A stretch of DNA of 38,509 nucleotides, taken from contig CAJNDS010002238.1 of assembly GCA_905221605.1 (NCBI GenBank), positions 522,329 to 560,837 on the forward strand, in the 5' to 3' direction. The stretch comes from Symbiodinium natans (taxonomy: Eukaryota; Sar; Dinophyceae; Suessiales; Symbiodiniaceae). The notes beneath the pieces were generated by a model. That model was not told where the DNA came from, did not search any database, and saw only the letters and a program-made list of their open reading frames with translations. Positions 28,301 through 33,808 of this stretch are shown piece after piece (within the stretch, counting starts at the first letter, position 1; every line of letters begins with the position of its first letter). The position numbers and the translations under genes were made by a program.

Positions 28301-30843
28301 GCTTTGGGTGGTTGAAGGTCCATTCATTATGTATTGCTGTTGGTATAAGACTCGGTATAGGGTACAGGGTTCGGGCTACAGGCTGCCGTTCCACGTGCTG
28401 CTGCCCTTCTACTTAAACCCTAGCTTGTGTTTAGGCAGAACTTTGGCAGAATTCAGGTTTGGGGTGCAGGGCTTGGCCGCAGGCAATGCTATGTGCCTGT
28501 TGCGGTGTACACGCAGCATGGAAAGTTGACCCTTTTTTCTTGCGGTAAGGCAAACGGAATTGTCCACAATTCCATGCATGCATGTCATAAGCCATGTTGG
28601 CTACACGATTCGACACAATTAAGGTTCAAACAAATGGTTGCCTCTTCTCGTAAGTTTTGGTAGGCTTGACTCCATGCTTTGCTTGCGTTTCACTCGGGCG
28701 GAGGTCCTTCAGCAACCATGTTGGATGATGTTTTCAGGCACGTTGAGCCCCAGTGTTCCTTGGGTTTCGATACTTGCGTACTGATTTTCGCTGCTTTTCG
28801 TAGCTGTAAAATCCATGCGTTCATTTGGGGGAAAGGATCCCGCAGTCGACTTCGTCAACTTCCTGAGTCCTCTGCGTTCATTGGGGTTTCACGTCTCCCC
28901 CAATACAAGGGGCGCTCCCGAGCGCCTGTAGGGTCCAGGTTGGTGGACACTAAGCCCTAAACCCTAAAACCTGCTCCCGAGAGCGTCAACCCTCAGTGCA
29001 TGACCCACCAACATCCCCAGCCCCGGTGTCTACAAAATCGAAAGGGTTTTTTGGGTAGTTTCGCCTGTGAACGGCATGGGGTTTTGGGGTTTCGTGTGAG
29101 CGTGTGTGTGTGTGTGTGTTCAGTCAGGAACTCTTGTGGCTAGCTTTCTAGTAGGACCATCCCAACCGAAACCCCAAACAACCCCCGCAGTCAGGGGACT
29201 GTAACTGGGGATGCCCTGCAAAAAAGCCTGATTCTTGGTAGCCCAGTGGTCTCCATTTTCTGTTTGTTCAAGGTTCCCTTATACAGAAACCCTAAACCCT
29301 AAACCCTGAAAAGGTGCCCTTGCTATCATATGGTTACTGGGCTACCAAGAGTTGTCCTGATCTCAGGAACCCTAAAAACTCTAAACCCCTAAACCCCTAA
29401 ACCCCTAAGCCCCTAACCCCTAAACCCTAAACCCTAAACCCCAAACCCGAAACCCTAAACCCGAAACCCTAAACCCTAAACCCTCTCAGGAAGCTGGTCA
29501 ACAAAGCACAACTTCGCTGGCAAGAGCAGGGTGATGTCGTCGATGTGCAGCCGCCTCTGTTTATGCTTTTTGGGGAGTTTAGGGTTTAGGGCAAACCCTA
29601 AACCCTAAACCCTAAACCCTAAACCCCAAACCCTAAACCCTAAACCCTAAACCCTAAACCCTAAACCCTAAACCCTAAACCCTAAACGTAAACACTACCA
29701 ACAGTCCTCAATAGGAATTAGAGTACCCCCTTTTAGAATCCCTAATAAGGACTTATACAGTCCTTAATAGGAATTATAGTACCCACTTTTAGAACCCCTA
29801 ATAAGGACTTTTAGCATAATTAAGGGGGAACATCCCAACATGGGCCGCTACACCCGTTAGCTTGAGTTGTGTTATGGACACTTCTTCAATTGCACGTCCT
29901 TTTTGTATTACGTTACGGCCTCTGGTATTTCCCCAACTTAAACGACCCTTATAGTACGAGCCGTTGAGGCCTAAGAAGCCCTAAAGAACCCCTAAGTTCC
30001 CTTATGAGGGCCCGTCCTTCAGATACTTCGGGCATCGCCAGGGTACTTGGCCGGTCTTGGCCCTACTTGGAGGTTCATGGTACGTATTAACGTAGAACTG
30101 TACTTATCACTGCACTTATAAACATCTAGAGCACTTAAGGGGCTTATAAGTGGGTTGTAAGTACAGTTATAATTGGTTAATTTTAACGCTACGCGACCCG
30201 CCTCGGCCTGGCCCAGCGCAGCCCCTGAGCATGTAGAGACGGCACCTGTACCGTGGGGGGGCGGGGGGGGGTTGTGGGGGGGGTTGGGGGGGGGGTTGGG
30301 TGGGGGTGGGGGGGGTGGGGCCTGTGGCCCAGCCCAAACTGCCTCTTTTCTGATGCACGCTCGTCTTCCGCGGATAAGTACCATGAACTTCTAAGCAGGT
30401 GTGCACTGAAGCTGACCCCCAGGGATGCCAAGGCCGTAACCCTCAACCCTCCAAGCCTGAAACCCAAGCCCTAAAAACAAAAATAAGCCCTAGAAGCTAA
30501 GCCTCTAAACCCTAAACCCTGAACCTTCAGAACCCCCTAAATCTCCCCTAAAAATCCTAAGCCCCCCAAACCCCCCGAACTCTCAACACCACAACAGGGC
30601 CCCGCGCGGCAGATTTCCCGCCAGGACATCACCGCGCTCGTTCTTTGGCCGGCTTTCGGCCATGGCATCGAAGATGAGGCATCAACCTCGTCCCTTGTAT
30701 AACCCCGAAACCCGAAACCCGAAACCCTAAACCCTAAACCCTAAACCCTAAACCCTAAACCCCGGCACCCTCTCGTGCAGGCTGGCTTGGTTCGCCAATC
30801 CTCTGAGGAGTCGGAGGTGCCTGTGCGCTTTGTACCCAATTAA
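15996..30843 (+). CDS. PP2C-family Ser/Thr protein phosphatase gene, 19 small exons
   Basis: Metal-dependent PPM/PP2C phosphatase, which removes phosphate from Ser/Thr residues using two Mn/Mg ions. The joined exons give about 341 residues, a normal size for a single PP2C domain. Motifs run in family order: NQD (19-21), DGHG (38-41), SGTT (128-131), GDS (159-161), LT..HRPD (179-186), ERI..AGG (192-199), AVSRSWGD (224-231), EPE (242-244), SDGVWD (262-267), DDIT (303-306). The metal-ligand aspartates of the family (D21, D38, D263, D304 here) are all present. Reading phase is preserved at all 18 joins. Donors are GT, GC and GA in about equal number; acceptors are all AG. Each intron holds telomere-type repeats. 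The start may be the ATG at 15996, directly after an AG that could be an intron acceptor or a spliced-leader site, or an upstream exon may join in frame. The ends of exons 5, 6 and 7 are the weak points. Family call is firm; splice details are inferred. Confidence 0.85.
16066..16505. repeat. PP2C intron 1: TTTAGGG then CCCTAAA
   Basis: TTTAGGG/TTTGGGG words from 10 bases after the donor to about 16375, then CCCTAAA at 16420-16505. The two halves are mutually complementary. Confidence 0.93.
16972..17009 (+). CDS. PP2C exon 2 (DEFFVL strand)
   Basis: Begins GAC GAG TTT TTC after GGAG and reads DEFFVLVRDESL. The first D completes NQD with exon 1 and is the expected metal ligand. It ends TT before a GA donor (GATTCT), and the split codon TT+G gives Leu. 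The open frame continues past the donor to a TGA at 17065, so without the homology it could be mistaken for a terminal exon. Confidence 0.75.
17403..17460 (+). CDS. PP2C exon 3 (DGHG metal-binding motif)
   Basis: Reads MGVLDGHGTDGHCVAHFAQ, the most diagnostic PP2C motif, with the metal ligand Asp in DGHG. Acceptor is CCGAG with one split base. It ends CAG at a GC donor (GCCGCA). A TTTAGGG tract starts 12 bases into the intron. Confidence 0.88.
17472..17765. repeat. PP2C intron 3: TTTAGGG then CCCTAAA/CCCGAAA
   Basis: 15-16 pure TTTAGGG units (17472-17582), a 100-base spacer, then CCCTAAA and eight CCCGAAA units (17680-17765), ending 23 bases before the acceptor. Confidence 0.97.
17789..17841 (+). 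CDS. PP2C exon 4 (helix after DGHG)
   Basis: Begins GAG CAC CTC after CGGCAG and reads EHLPSNIMANIREHGSC, matching the helix that follows DGHG in PP2C proteins (VA.F....LP..I). It joins exon 3 in phase 0. It ends GG before GTTTTC; the split codon gives Gly. Confidence 0.7.
17900..18590. other. Interior of PP2C intron 4
   Basis: About 700 bases without heptamers. Contains CCCTTATTCAAGGG-type short palindromes and GGGACCCC/GGTACCC patches like those in the small elements, but no intact inverted-repeat pair found. No exon recognised. Confidence 0.4.
18597..18690 (+). repeat. PP2C intron 4: TTTAGGG tract
   Basis: About 13 units. Confidence 0.95.
18813..18888 (+). CDS. PP2C exon 5 (probable; 3' end uncertain)
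   Basis: After GCGCAG the phase left by exon 4 gives GNWEKSVRDAATCSR and on to the canonical donor GTTTGG at 18889. It suits the helix between DGHG and SGTT. Earlier donors inside (GTTCAG at 18856, GAAAGT at 18865) also keep phase, so the end may lie up to 33 bases earlier. Confidence 0.5.
19140..19222 (-). repeat. PP2C intron 5: CCCCAAA then CCCTAAA
   Basis: Ends about 38 bases before the exon 6 acceptor. A single TTTGGGG-TTTAGGG pair lies right at the donor end of the same intron. Confidence 0.92.
19261..19320 (+). CDS. PP2C exon 6 (probable; ends uncertain)
   Basis: After GTGGCAG the frame reads VTRLCAESEQDEEMKQKAGS, charged and helical, and in phase with exons 5 and 7. It would end at a GA donor (GACTTT) or at a GC donor nine bases earlier. 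A TTTAGGG tract begins right after it. No motif identifies it alone. Confidence 0.45.
19322..19506 (+). repeat. PP2C intron 6: TTTAGGGG-type tract
   Basis: 8-bp TTTAGGGG variants fill almost the whole 189-base intron. Confidence 0.92.
19510..19536 (+). CDS. PP2C exon 7 (tentative)
   Basis: Short frame EPAEHRKLL between TCGTAG and a GA donor (GAGGGT). It is phase 0 on both sides and would run directly into the SGTT strand of exon 8. It could be false: 27 open bases are weak evidence. Confidence 0.35.
20055..20162. mobile_element. Short inverted-repeat element, family 1b
   Basis: CTTGGTGGCCCAGTGG...GGTTACTGCTAAG, with interior GGTTCCCTTTCTCAAG and AATAGGGTACCC as in the other copies. Within PP2C intron 7, bordered on both sides by CCCTAAA repeats. 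Confidence 0.65.
20165..20270 (-). repeat. PP2C intron 7: CCCTAAA tract
   Basis: Ends 18 bases before the exon 8 acceptor; TTTAGGG words lie at the donor end (19548-19710). Confidence 0.93.
20289..20349 (+). CDS. PP2C exon 8 (SGTT motif)
   Basis: Begins after TTGTCAG and reads ATFSGTTMTVLMLDSCIPRA, the PP2C core strand SGTTa.v. It ends with one base of a Gly codon before the canonical donor GTGTAG. CCCTAAA repeats precede it and TTTAGGG-type repeats follow. Confidence 0.82.
20550..20660. mobile_element. Short inverted-repeat element, family 1 (111 bp)
   Basis: Ends CTAGGATGCCCAGTA and TACTGGGCAACCTAG; 4-bp target duplication TTTC on each side. Close copy of 7772-7884. Lies inside PP2C intron 8. 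Confidence 0.87.
20935..21114. repeat. 31-bp tandem array, six copies
   Basis: Unit AAGTCGGCAATGGTGAATTT + CCTGGCCTCAA. Copies 2-5 are nearly identical and the outer ones diverge. In PP2C intron 8. Confidence 0.95.
21115..21170. repeat. Run of 56 C
   Basis: Uninterrupted poly-C fused to the last 31-bp repeat. The length is assembly-sensitive. Confidence 0.95.
21285..21398 (+). repeat. Cassette right end, copy 2
   Basis: TTTTCTCAATGTTGTGGGTTTC through GCTCGGACTTGAGATGCTGAACCC, matching 15821-15935, with a longer T run in the middle. Followed at once by a 120-bp CCCTAAA tract. Confidence 0.75.
21393..21520 (-). repeat. PP2C intron 8: pure CCCTAAA tract
   Basis: About 17 units, ending seven bases before the exon 9 acceptor; TTTAGGG-type words lie at the donor end (20350-20465). 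Confidence 0.97.
21528..21580 (+). CDS. PP2C exon 9 (GDS motif)
   Basis: After GACAAG the split Gly codon is completed (G+GT) and the frame reads PRPAEWRVRCAHLGDSI, matching PP2C ...vAhvGDSR.. with Ile at the usual Arg. The proposed donor is GC (GCAGCC at 21581), phase 0. The frame stays open beyond it, so a later donor near 21617 is an alternative. A 120-bp CCCTAAA tract ends just upstream. Confidence 0.75.
22035..22088 (-). repeat. PP2C intron 9: CCCTAAA tract
   Basis: Seven units, 15 bases before the exon 10 acceptor; a TTTAGGG run lies at 21800-21858. Confidence 0.95.
22104..22142 (+). CDS. PP2C exon 10
   Basis: After GTGGCAG it reads VIAQRPKKGMAWE, the strand after GDS leading to W..(x)LT. 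Phase 0 on both sides with a GC donor (GCGCTG). CCCTAAA repeats end about 15 bases upstream. The open frame runs on to a TAG at 22188. Confidence 0.6.
22237..22345. repeat. TA-rich and TTTA microsatellites in PP2C intron 10
   Basis: TATATACATATATACA-type sequence and (TTTA)7 at about 22313-22340. Confidence 0.8.
22455..22710. repeat. PP2C intron 10: TTTAGGG then CCCTAAA
   Basis: TTTAGGG/TTGAGGG at 22455-22560 and CCCTAAA at 22645-22710; a further short CCCTAAA piece lies at 23165 before the acceptor. Confidence 0.93.
22920..23040. repeat. CT-rich microsatellite region
   Basis: Pyrimidine-rich (CTCT, TCTG) stretch in PP2C intron 10, upstream of exon 11. Confidence 0.7.
23197..23235 (+). CDS. 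PP2C exon 11 (LT..HRPD motif)
   Basis: After CTGGCAG it reads ITQLTNIHRPDRE, the PP2C motif LT.DHkPd..E. It ends at a GT donor (GTGTGG), phase 0. It is followed within 60 bases by a short inverted-repeat element (23287-23439) inside the intron. Confidence 0.8.
23287..23439. mobile_element. Short inverted-repeat element, family 2
   Basis: GGGACTAAAGGAAGGACCC at the left and GGGGTCCCTCCTTATCTTCA then TAGTCCC at the right. Copy of the element at 14585. In PP2C intron 11. Confidence 0.7.
23960..24163. repeat. About 49-bp tandem repeat, four copies
   Basis: TTAAGCCCTAAG-like starts at 23979, 24027, 24078 and 24125, each followed by CTCTAGA-like and CTTTCTGTAC-like parts. It embeds CCCTAA telomere words. 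Just upstream of PP2C exon 12. Confidence 0.85.
24208..24243 (+). CDS. PP2C exon 12 (ERI..AGG motif)
   Basis: After GCGCAG it reads DEAERIDKAGGT, the PP2C motif E..RI...GG, joining exon 11 in phase. GC donor (GCGATG). A four-copy 49-bp tandem repeat ends about 45 bases upstream. Confidence 0.8.
24280..24866 (-). repeat. PP2C intron 12: CCCTAAA tracts
   Basis: Degenerate C-strand words at 24280-24548 and again at 24779-24866, the last ending at the exon 13 acceptor. Confidence 0.88.
24867..24928 (+). CDS. PP2C exon 13
   Basis: After ACCCAG it reads VLKYENESARLAADEWPLAH, continuing AGGT from exon 12 as the usual GG.V strand and the loop before LAVSR. It ends GA before a GA donor (GAGCAG). The GAGC is repeated at the start of exon 14 and the split codon gives Glu. 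Confidence 0.65.
25003..25200 (+). repeat. PP2C intron 13: TTTAGGG-type words
   Basis: Degenerate, interleaved with a duplicated GAGTTCCAGGGNAGGGGGG segment; CCCTAAA lies at 25397-25480 before exon 14. Confidence 0.85.
25302..25386. repeat. (GA)n microsatellite, about 85 bp
   Basis: GAGAGA run with three interspersed GC changes, in PP2C intron 13. Confidence 0.95.
25486..25555 (+). CDS. PP2C exon 14 (AVSRSWGD and EPE motifs)
   Basis: After ATAAG it reads SLAVSRSWGDFHACRYGLS then HEPE, the PP2C segment LAvSRslGDf......ePE. The inferred donor is GC (GCCCTG), giving phase 0 into exon 15; a GT at 25561 would break phase. Open frame without splicing stops at a TGA at 25562. Confidence 0.85.
25827..25911 (+). 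CDS. PP2C exon 15 (SDGVWD motif)
   Basis: After ATCTGCAG it reads FNIKQLATVGECFILVCSDG then VWDATTLE. This is the PP2C motif d.FlilasDGlWD with the metal-ligand Asp. It ends with one split base before GTGTGT. Confidence 0.85.
26438..26700. repeat. Duplicated GC-rich segment around a telomere-variant array
   Basis: CCCCGCCCCCCTGTGGTTTG and the next 40 bases occur at 26438 and 26645. Between them lie TTTAGGG x5, about nine TTTGGGG units and TTTAGGG x8. Confidence 0.85.
28046..28130 (-). repeat. PP2C intron 15: CCCTAAA tract
   Basis: About nine units, ending just before the exon 16 acceptor. Confidence 0.95.
28138..28174 (+). CDS. PP2C exon 16
   Basis: After CCTCTAG it reads SHIRDKCRTQA with split codons at both ends, fitting the C-terminal helix before the LV..A...W segment. 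GA donor (GACGGC). The intron before it is the longest of the gene (about 2.2 kb). Confidence 0.55.
29234..29349. mobile_element. Short inverted-repeat element, family 1b, with telomere repeats inside
   Basis: Perfect 14-bp terminal inverted repeat CTTGGTAGCCCAGT / ACTGGGCTACCAAG. Where other copies have AAACCCCTTTAAGC-like sequence, this copy has three CCCTAAA-type units (about 29287-29309). Confidence 0.82.
29365..29487 (-). repeat. PP2C intron 16: CCCCTAAA / CCCTAAA tract
   Basis: Ends in CTCTCAG, the exon 17 acceptor. Confidence 0.95.
29490..29544 (+). CDS. PP2C exon 17 (LV..A...W helix)
   Basis: After CCTCTCAG it reads KLVNKAQLRWQEQGDVVD, the PP2C C-terminal helix LV..A...W....D.vDDIT. 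It ends at the first Asp of DDIT before a GT donor (GTGCAG). The CCCTAAA tract upstream ends within 10 bases of the acceptor. Confidence 0.8.
29577..29690. repeat. Telomere tracts meeting head to head
   Basis: Two TTTAGGG units run into 13 or so CCCTAAA units with only GC-A between (near 29591). In PP2C intron 17, starting 32 bases after the donor. Confidence 0.9.
29703..29815. repeat. 58-bp tandem duplication with internal palindromes
   Basis: CAGTCCTCAATAGGAATTAG and CAGTCCTTAATAGGAATTAT begin two copies, each ending CCTAATAAGGACTT. Each copy is itself an imperfect inverted repeat (AGTCCTTAATAGG / CCTAATAAGGACT). Confidence 0.8.
30255..30322. repeat. G-rich low-complexity block
   Basis: Runs of G broken by single T or C in PP2C intron 17; could form G-quadruplexes. 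The proline- and glycine-rich open frames across it are artefacts. Confidence 0.8.
30625..30678 (+). CDS. PP2C exon 18 (DIT motif)
   Basis: After CGCCAG it reads DITALVLWPAFGHGIEDE. The first D completes DDIT with exon 17 and is the last metal ligand. The inferred donor is GC (GCATCA). Unspliced, the frame would end at TAA 30700, which is the alternative C-terminus. Confidence 0.8.
30703..30767 (-). repeat. PP2C intron 18: CCCGAAA/CCCTAAA tract
   Basis: About 65 of the 102 intron bases are telomere-type repeats. Confidence 0.97.
30781..30843 (+). CDS. PP2C exon 19 (C-terminal tail and stop)
   Basis: After CTCGTGCAG it reads AGLVRQSSEESEVPVRFVPN and then TAA. It joins exon 18 in phase 0 as a polar tail beyond the catalytic domain. 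A GT at 30831 could be a further donor, so a longer C-terminus is possible. TTTAGGG repeats follow 20 bases after the stop. Confidence 0.6.
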   Translation, partial: AGLVRQSSEESEVPVRFVPN

Positions 30844-30865
30844 CCCTAAAGAGCGCTACAAGCCA

Positions 30866-30962
30866 TGGTTTAGGGTTTAGGGTTTAGGGTTTAGGGTTTA
30901 GGGTTTAGGGTTTAGGGTTTAGGGTTTAGGGTTTAGGGTTTAGCGTTTAGGGTTTAGGGTTA
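30866..30962 (+). repeat. TTTAGGG tract after the PP2C stop
   Basis: 13-14 nearly perfect units. Confidence 0.97.
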
Positions 30963-31448
30963 TCCCAACCTACATGGTCAGTTCTCAAAATCATGGTCCC
31001 TTTCTGGGTGCCCTGACTATTCAGGGCCGCCTTATAAGTCTTTTGGAAATGTGCTGTTGGGGGTTGGGGCATTGCCCATAGCCTTGACTTCGATTGCAAC
31101 AACAAGCGGTGGCAGCCGATGTTGCCTCATCCCTAAACCCTAAACCCTCCACCCTAAACCCTAAACCAGTATTCCGAATTCCTGAGGGAGTTCCTTTATC
31201 CTGGGTTTGCATCAAGCAGAAGGAAGAGCCTAGACCTTGCGGCGGGGGATGGGAATGGAAGAAGGACTGTAGCAGCAGCAGGTCTTCATTCTTGCTTGTG
31301 TCGGGCTTCTTGAGCCTTCTTTAGCCCTAAACCCTAAACTCTAACGAAGGGTTTAAAGGTTTAAGCCCTATTCACGATTCTGTCACTTGGGTTTGGTCCT
31401 TTACAAGGCCAAACCCCTACACCCCACGGGTGCAAAATTAATGAGAAA

Positions 31449-31561
31449 CTAGGACCGGGAGTAGGCCCTTTTTTCTCCTTTTTTTAGGGTTGGGGTTCCC
31501 TTAGAATCTCCTTAAACCAAAAAGGGTACCCTTTTCATTCCTAGGTTACTCCCGGGTCTAG
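31449..31561. mobile_element. Short inverted-repeat element, family 1 (113 bp)
   Basis: CTAGGACCGGGAGTA...TACTCCCGGGTCTAG, with GAAA repeated on both sides (4-bp target duplication). Interior TTTTTAGGGTTGGGGTTCCC and AAAAAGGGTACCC. Confidence 0.85.
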
Positions 31562-31659
31562 GAAACCCCATGCAGGGTCTAGGCTTAGGTCCAGGGCTTC
31601 GGGCTCTGAAGCAAGCACCACGGCCGAACCACTTGATTGCGCAAAATAGGATAGAAGTA

Positions 31660-31710
31660 CCCTAAACCCTAAACCCTAAACCCTAAACCCTAAACCCTAA
31701 ACCCTAAACA
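31660..31710 (-). repeat. CCCTAAA tract
   Basis: Seven units, upstream of the 31731 exon candidate. Confidence 0.95.
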
Positions 31711-31730
31711 CCTTCTGACGCATTCCTCAG

Positions 31731-31817
31731 TGGCTCTTCTTTGGCTTCTTCCTGCAGGGTTTGCAAACCTTAGGGAACAGCAACAAGATTAAGCCAATGC
31801 GCATTCATGCGTCTTAG
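31731..31817 (+). CDS. Candidate exon, unknown gene D
   Basis: After ATTCCTCAG it reads WLFFGFFLQGLQTLGNSNKI and on to TAG. A second AG (CTGCAG) lies inside, and the hydrophobic start could be a membrane segment. CCCTAAA precedes it. Confidence 0.33.
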   Translation, partial: WLFFGFFLQGLQTLGNSNKIKPMRIHAS

Positions 31818-31914
31818 AAGCCCCCTCTACTCCCTAAACCCTCTAAACCCTCAAAACCAACCCTCTAAACCCTTGAAACACTCGAAACCTGCTATTCATG
31901 AAACCCCGACACTA

Positions 31915-32617
31915 CACCCCAAACCCTAAACCCTAAACCCCTAAACCCCTAAACCCCTAAACCCCTAAACCCCTAACCCCTAAACCCCTAAACCCCTAAA
32001 CCCCTAAACCCCTAAACCCCTAAACCCCTAAACCCTAAAACCCTAAACCCTAAACCCCCTAAACCCTAAACCCCCCTAAACCCCAACCCTAAACCCCTAA
32101 CCCTAAACCCCTAACCTAAAAACCCTAAACCCCTAAACCCCTAAACCCCTAAACCCTAAACCCCTAAACCCCTAAACCCTAAACCCTAAACCCTAAACCC
32201 CTAAACCCCTAAAACCCTAAACTAAACCCCTAAAAACCCCTAAACCCCTAAACCCCCTAAACCCCTAAACCCTAAACCCCTTAAACCCCTAAACCCCTAA
32301 ACCCTAAAAAAACCCCTAAACCCCTAAACCCTAAACCCCCCCCTAAACCCCCCCTAAACCCTAAACCCTAAAACCCCTAAACCCTAAACCCTTAAACCCC
32401 TAAACCCAAACCCTAAACCCCTAAACCCTAAACCCCTAAACCCCTAAACCCTAAACCCTAACCCCCTAAACCCCTAAAGCCCTAAACCCCTAAACCCCTA
32501 AACCCCTAAACCCTAAACCCTAAACCCCTAAACCCCTAAACCCTAAACCCTAAACCCCTAAACCCTAAACCCTAAACCCTAAACCCCTAAAGCCCTAAAG
32601 CCCTAAACCCTAAACCC
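31915..32617 (-). repeat. 700-bp CCCCTAAA / CCCTAAA array
   Basis: Longest tract in the window; 7- and 8-base units intermixed with length errors in the C and A runs. Ends at the acceptor of the 32622 exon candidate. Confidence 0.97.
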
Positions 32618-32621
32618 GCAG

Positions 32622-32703
32622 GCTTGACGAGCTGCCAAAAGACCGTGAAGGCCTCACCCAGCGGATGGCGTTTTTTCAATCAGCCAACCCCACACCCGCA
32701 AGG
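32622..32703 (+). CDS. Candidate internal exon, unknown gene D
   Basis: After CCCGCAG it reads LDELPKDREGLTQRMAFFQS then ANPTPAR and ends at GTTTAG. The 700-bp CCCCTAAA tract ends at its acceptor and TTTAGGG begins at its donor. Charged and protein-like; not identified. Confidence 0.52.
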
Positions 32704-32790
32704 GTTTAGGGTGTTTAGGGTTTAGGGTTTAGGGTTTAGGATTTAGGGTTTAGGGTTTAGGGTTTAGGAGTTCAGGGTTCAACGAACCCT
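32704..32790 (+). repeat. TTTAGGG tract
   Basis: Starts at the donor of the 32622 exon candidate. Confidence 0.93.
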
Positions 32791-32876
32791 TTGTTTCAAG
32801 TTGGTGCGGCTCTGGCCAGGGTCCCTGCCACTCTTTGCAACGCAGGTCATGCAATCATAGAGCCATAGGGCGCCAG

Positions 32877-32958
32877 GGCCGCAATTCTTCCCGACTACTT
32901 TGCCTTGGGGCTTTGGCTCTTTACTGCCAAGATCTACCAGTATAGCTCGGAGTTGTAA
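32877..32958 (+). CDS. Doubtful exon, hydrophobic
   Basis: After CGCCAG it reads AAILPDYFALGLWLFTAKIY then QYSSEL and TAA. Attractive as a membrane segment, but it has TTTAGGG on its left and CCCTAAA on its right, the arrangement of intron interiors. Confidence 0.25.
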
Positions 32959-33084
32959 ACCCCAAACCTCAAGCCCCAAGCCTTACGTCCGAAGCCCTAA
33001 GCCCTAAACCGTCAACCCTAGACCCTAAACCCCAAGTCCAAATCTTTGCACCTCGACCGAGGGGTAGGGCACCTGGCCGAGCAG

Positions 33085-33150
33085 AGCAATTTGACGCGTG
33101 CTTTTGAATCTGGCGTTCGGCCATTGTTTCTTAGGGCCAAGGAGCTTAGG
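33085..33150 (+). CDS. Candidate internal exon, unknown gene D
   Basis: 22 codons, phase 0, from GAGCAG to GTTTCA. Reads SNLTRAFESGVRPLFLRAKE then LR. CCCTAAA left, TTTAGGG right. Confidence 0.45.
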
Positions 33151-33190
33151 GTTTCAGCTAGGGTTTAGGGGTTAGGGTTTAGGGGTTTAT

Positions 33191-33347
33191 CTAAGGGTAG
33201 TTTCATGGGGCCCGTAATAAGGTCCCTAACCTCCTTTAAAGGGTTCTTCTAATGCAAGGGCCCTGAATTTGGATAGGGCATGCAAGGGGTACATAAGGGG
33301 TACCCTCATAAGGGCCCATACTAAGGGCCCGTGTAACTACCCTAAAA
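33191..33347. mobile_element. Short inverted-repeat element, family 3
   Basis: CTAAGGGTAGTTTCATGGGG at the left and CCCGTGTAACTACCCTAAAA at the right are inverted. Interior TAAGGTCCCTAACCTCCTTT is shared with 11313 and 33554. Confidence 0.75.
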
Positions 33348-33553
33348 GTCACTAAAAGTTTAGGTCTAGGGCACTGGGTGGCCGGGGGGGGGGGTGGGGG
33401 TACGCTGTAAGTCGTGGGGTTTTGAAGTTGAGCTTGTGGTTGAGGGGCAATTAGCCCAAAACCCTGTAACCCCTGAACCTTCAACCCCAAACCCTCAACC
33501 CCAAGCCTCCCCAGAAGGACAGCTTCACTTGGGGCCTTTAGGATTTCGAGAGT

Positions 33554-33617
33554 CTAAGGGTAGTATCATGGTCCCTGAATATGGTCCCTTACCTCCTTCG
33601 AAAGCCATGTAGCAACC
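33554..33617. mobile_element. Truncated family 3 element joined to a telomere tract
   Basis: Left end CTAAGGGTAGTATCATGGTC and interior ATATGGTCCCTTACCTCC are intact, then the element stops at CATGTAGCAACCCCTAAACCC and an 80-bp CCCTAAA tract follows. Confidence 0.65.
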
Positions 33618-33695
33618 CCTAAACCCTAAACCCTAAACCCTAAACCCTAAACCCTAAACCCTAAACCCTAAACCCTAAACCCTAAACCCTAAGAG
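33615..33695 (-). repeat. Pure CCCTAAA tract
   Basis: 11 units between the truncated family 3 element and the 33707 exon candidate. Confidence 0.97.
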
Positions 33696-33706
33696 AGGAT
33701 TTTCAG

Positions 33707-33808
33707 AGTTCGGCTGCAACCGCTGACGAAACGCAGCTGAATGCCGCCGTTAAGGCCTCGCAGGTGGAGAGGGAGATCGGCAGCTCTCAACTCTGGGGCC
33801 TACCCTAA
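33707..33808 (+). CDS. Candidate exon, unknown gene D
   Basis: After ATTTTCAG it reads SSAATADETQLNAAVKASQ then VEREIGSSQLWGLP and TAA. A CAG-GTGGAG donor at 33764 would shorten it. CCCTAAA left, TTTAGGG right. The family 4 element begins at the stop codon. Confidence 0.45.
   Translation, partial: SSAATADETQLNAAVKASQVEREIGSSQLWGLP

Larger units (their letters stand above)
28175..29489 (+). other. PP2C intron 16 (about 1.3 kb)
   Basis: Contains a 700-base telomere-free part (28230-28940) with several short open frames, none with a known motif, a GT microsatellite (29101-29119), one short element (29234) and a CCCTAAA tract that ends at the exon 17 acceptor. Confidence 0.5.

Noticed and set aside
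30167-30474. Glycine- and proline-rich open frames
   Set aside because: Produced by the G-rich block in PP2C intron 17 on both strands.
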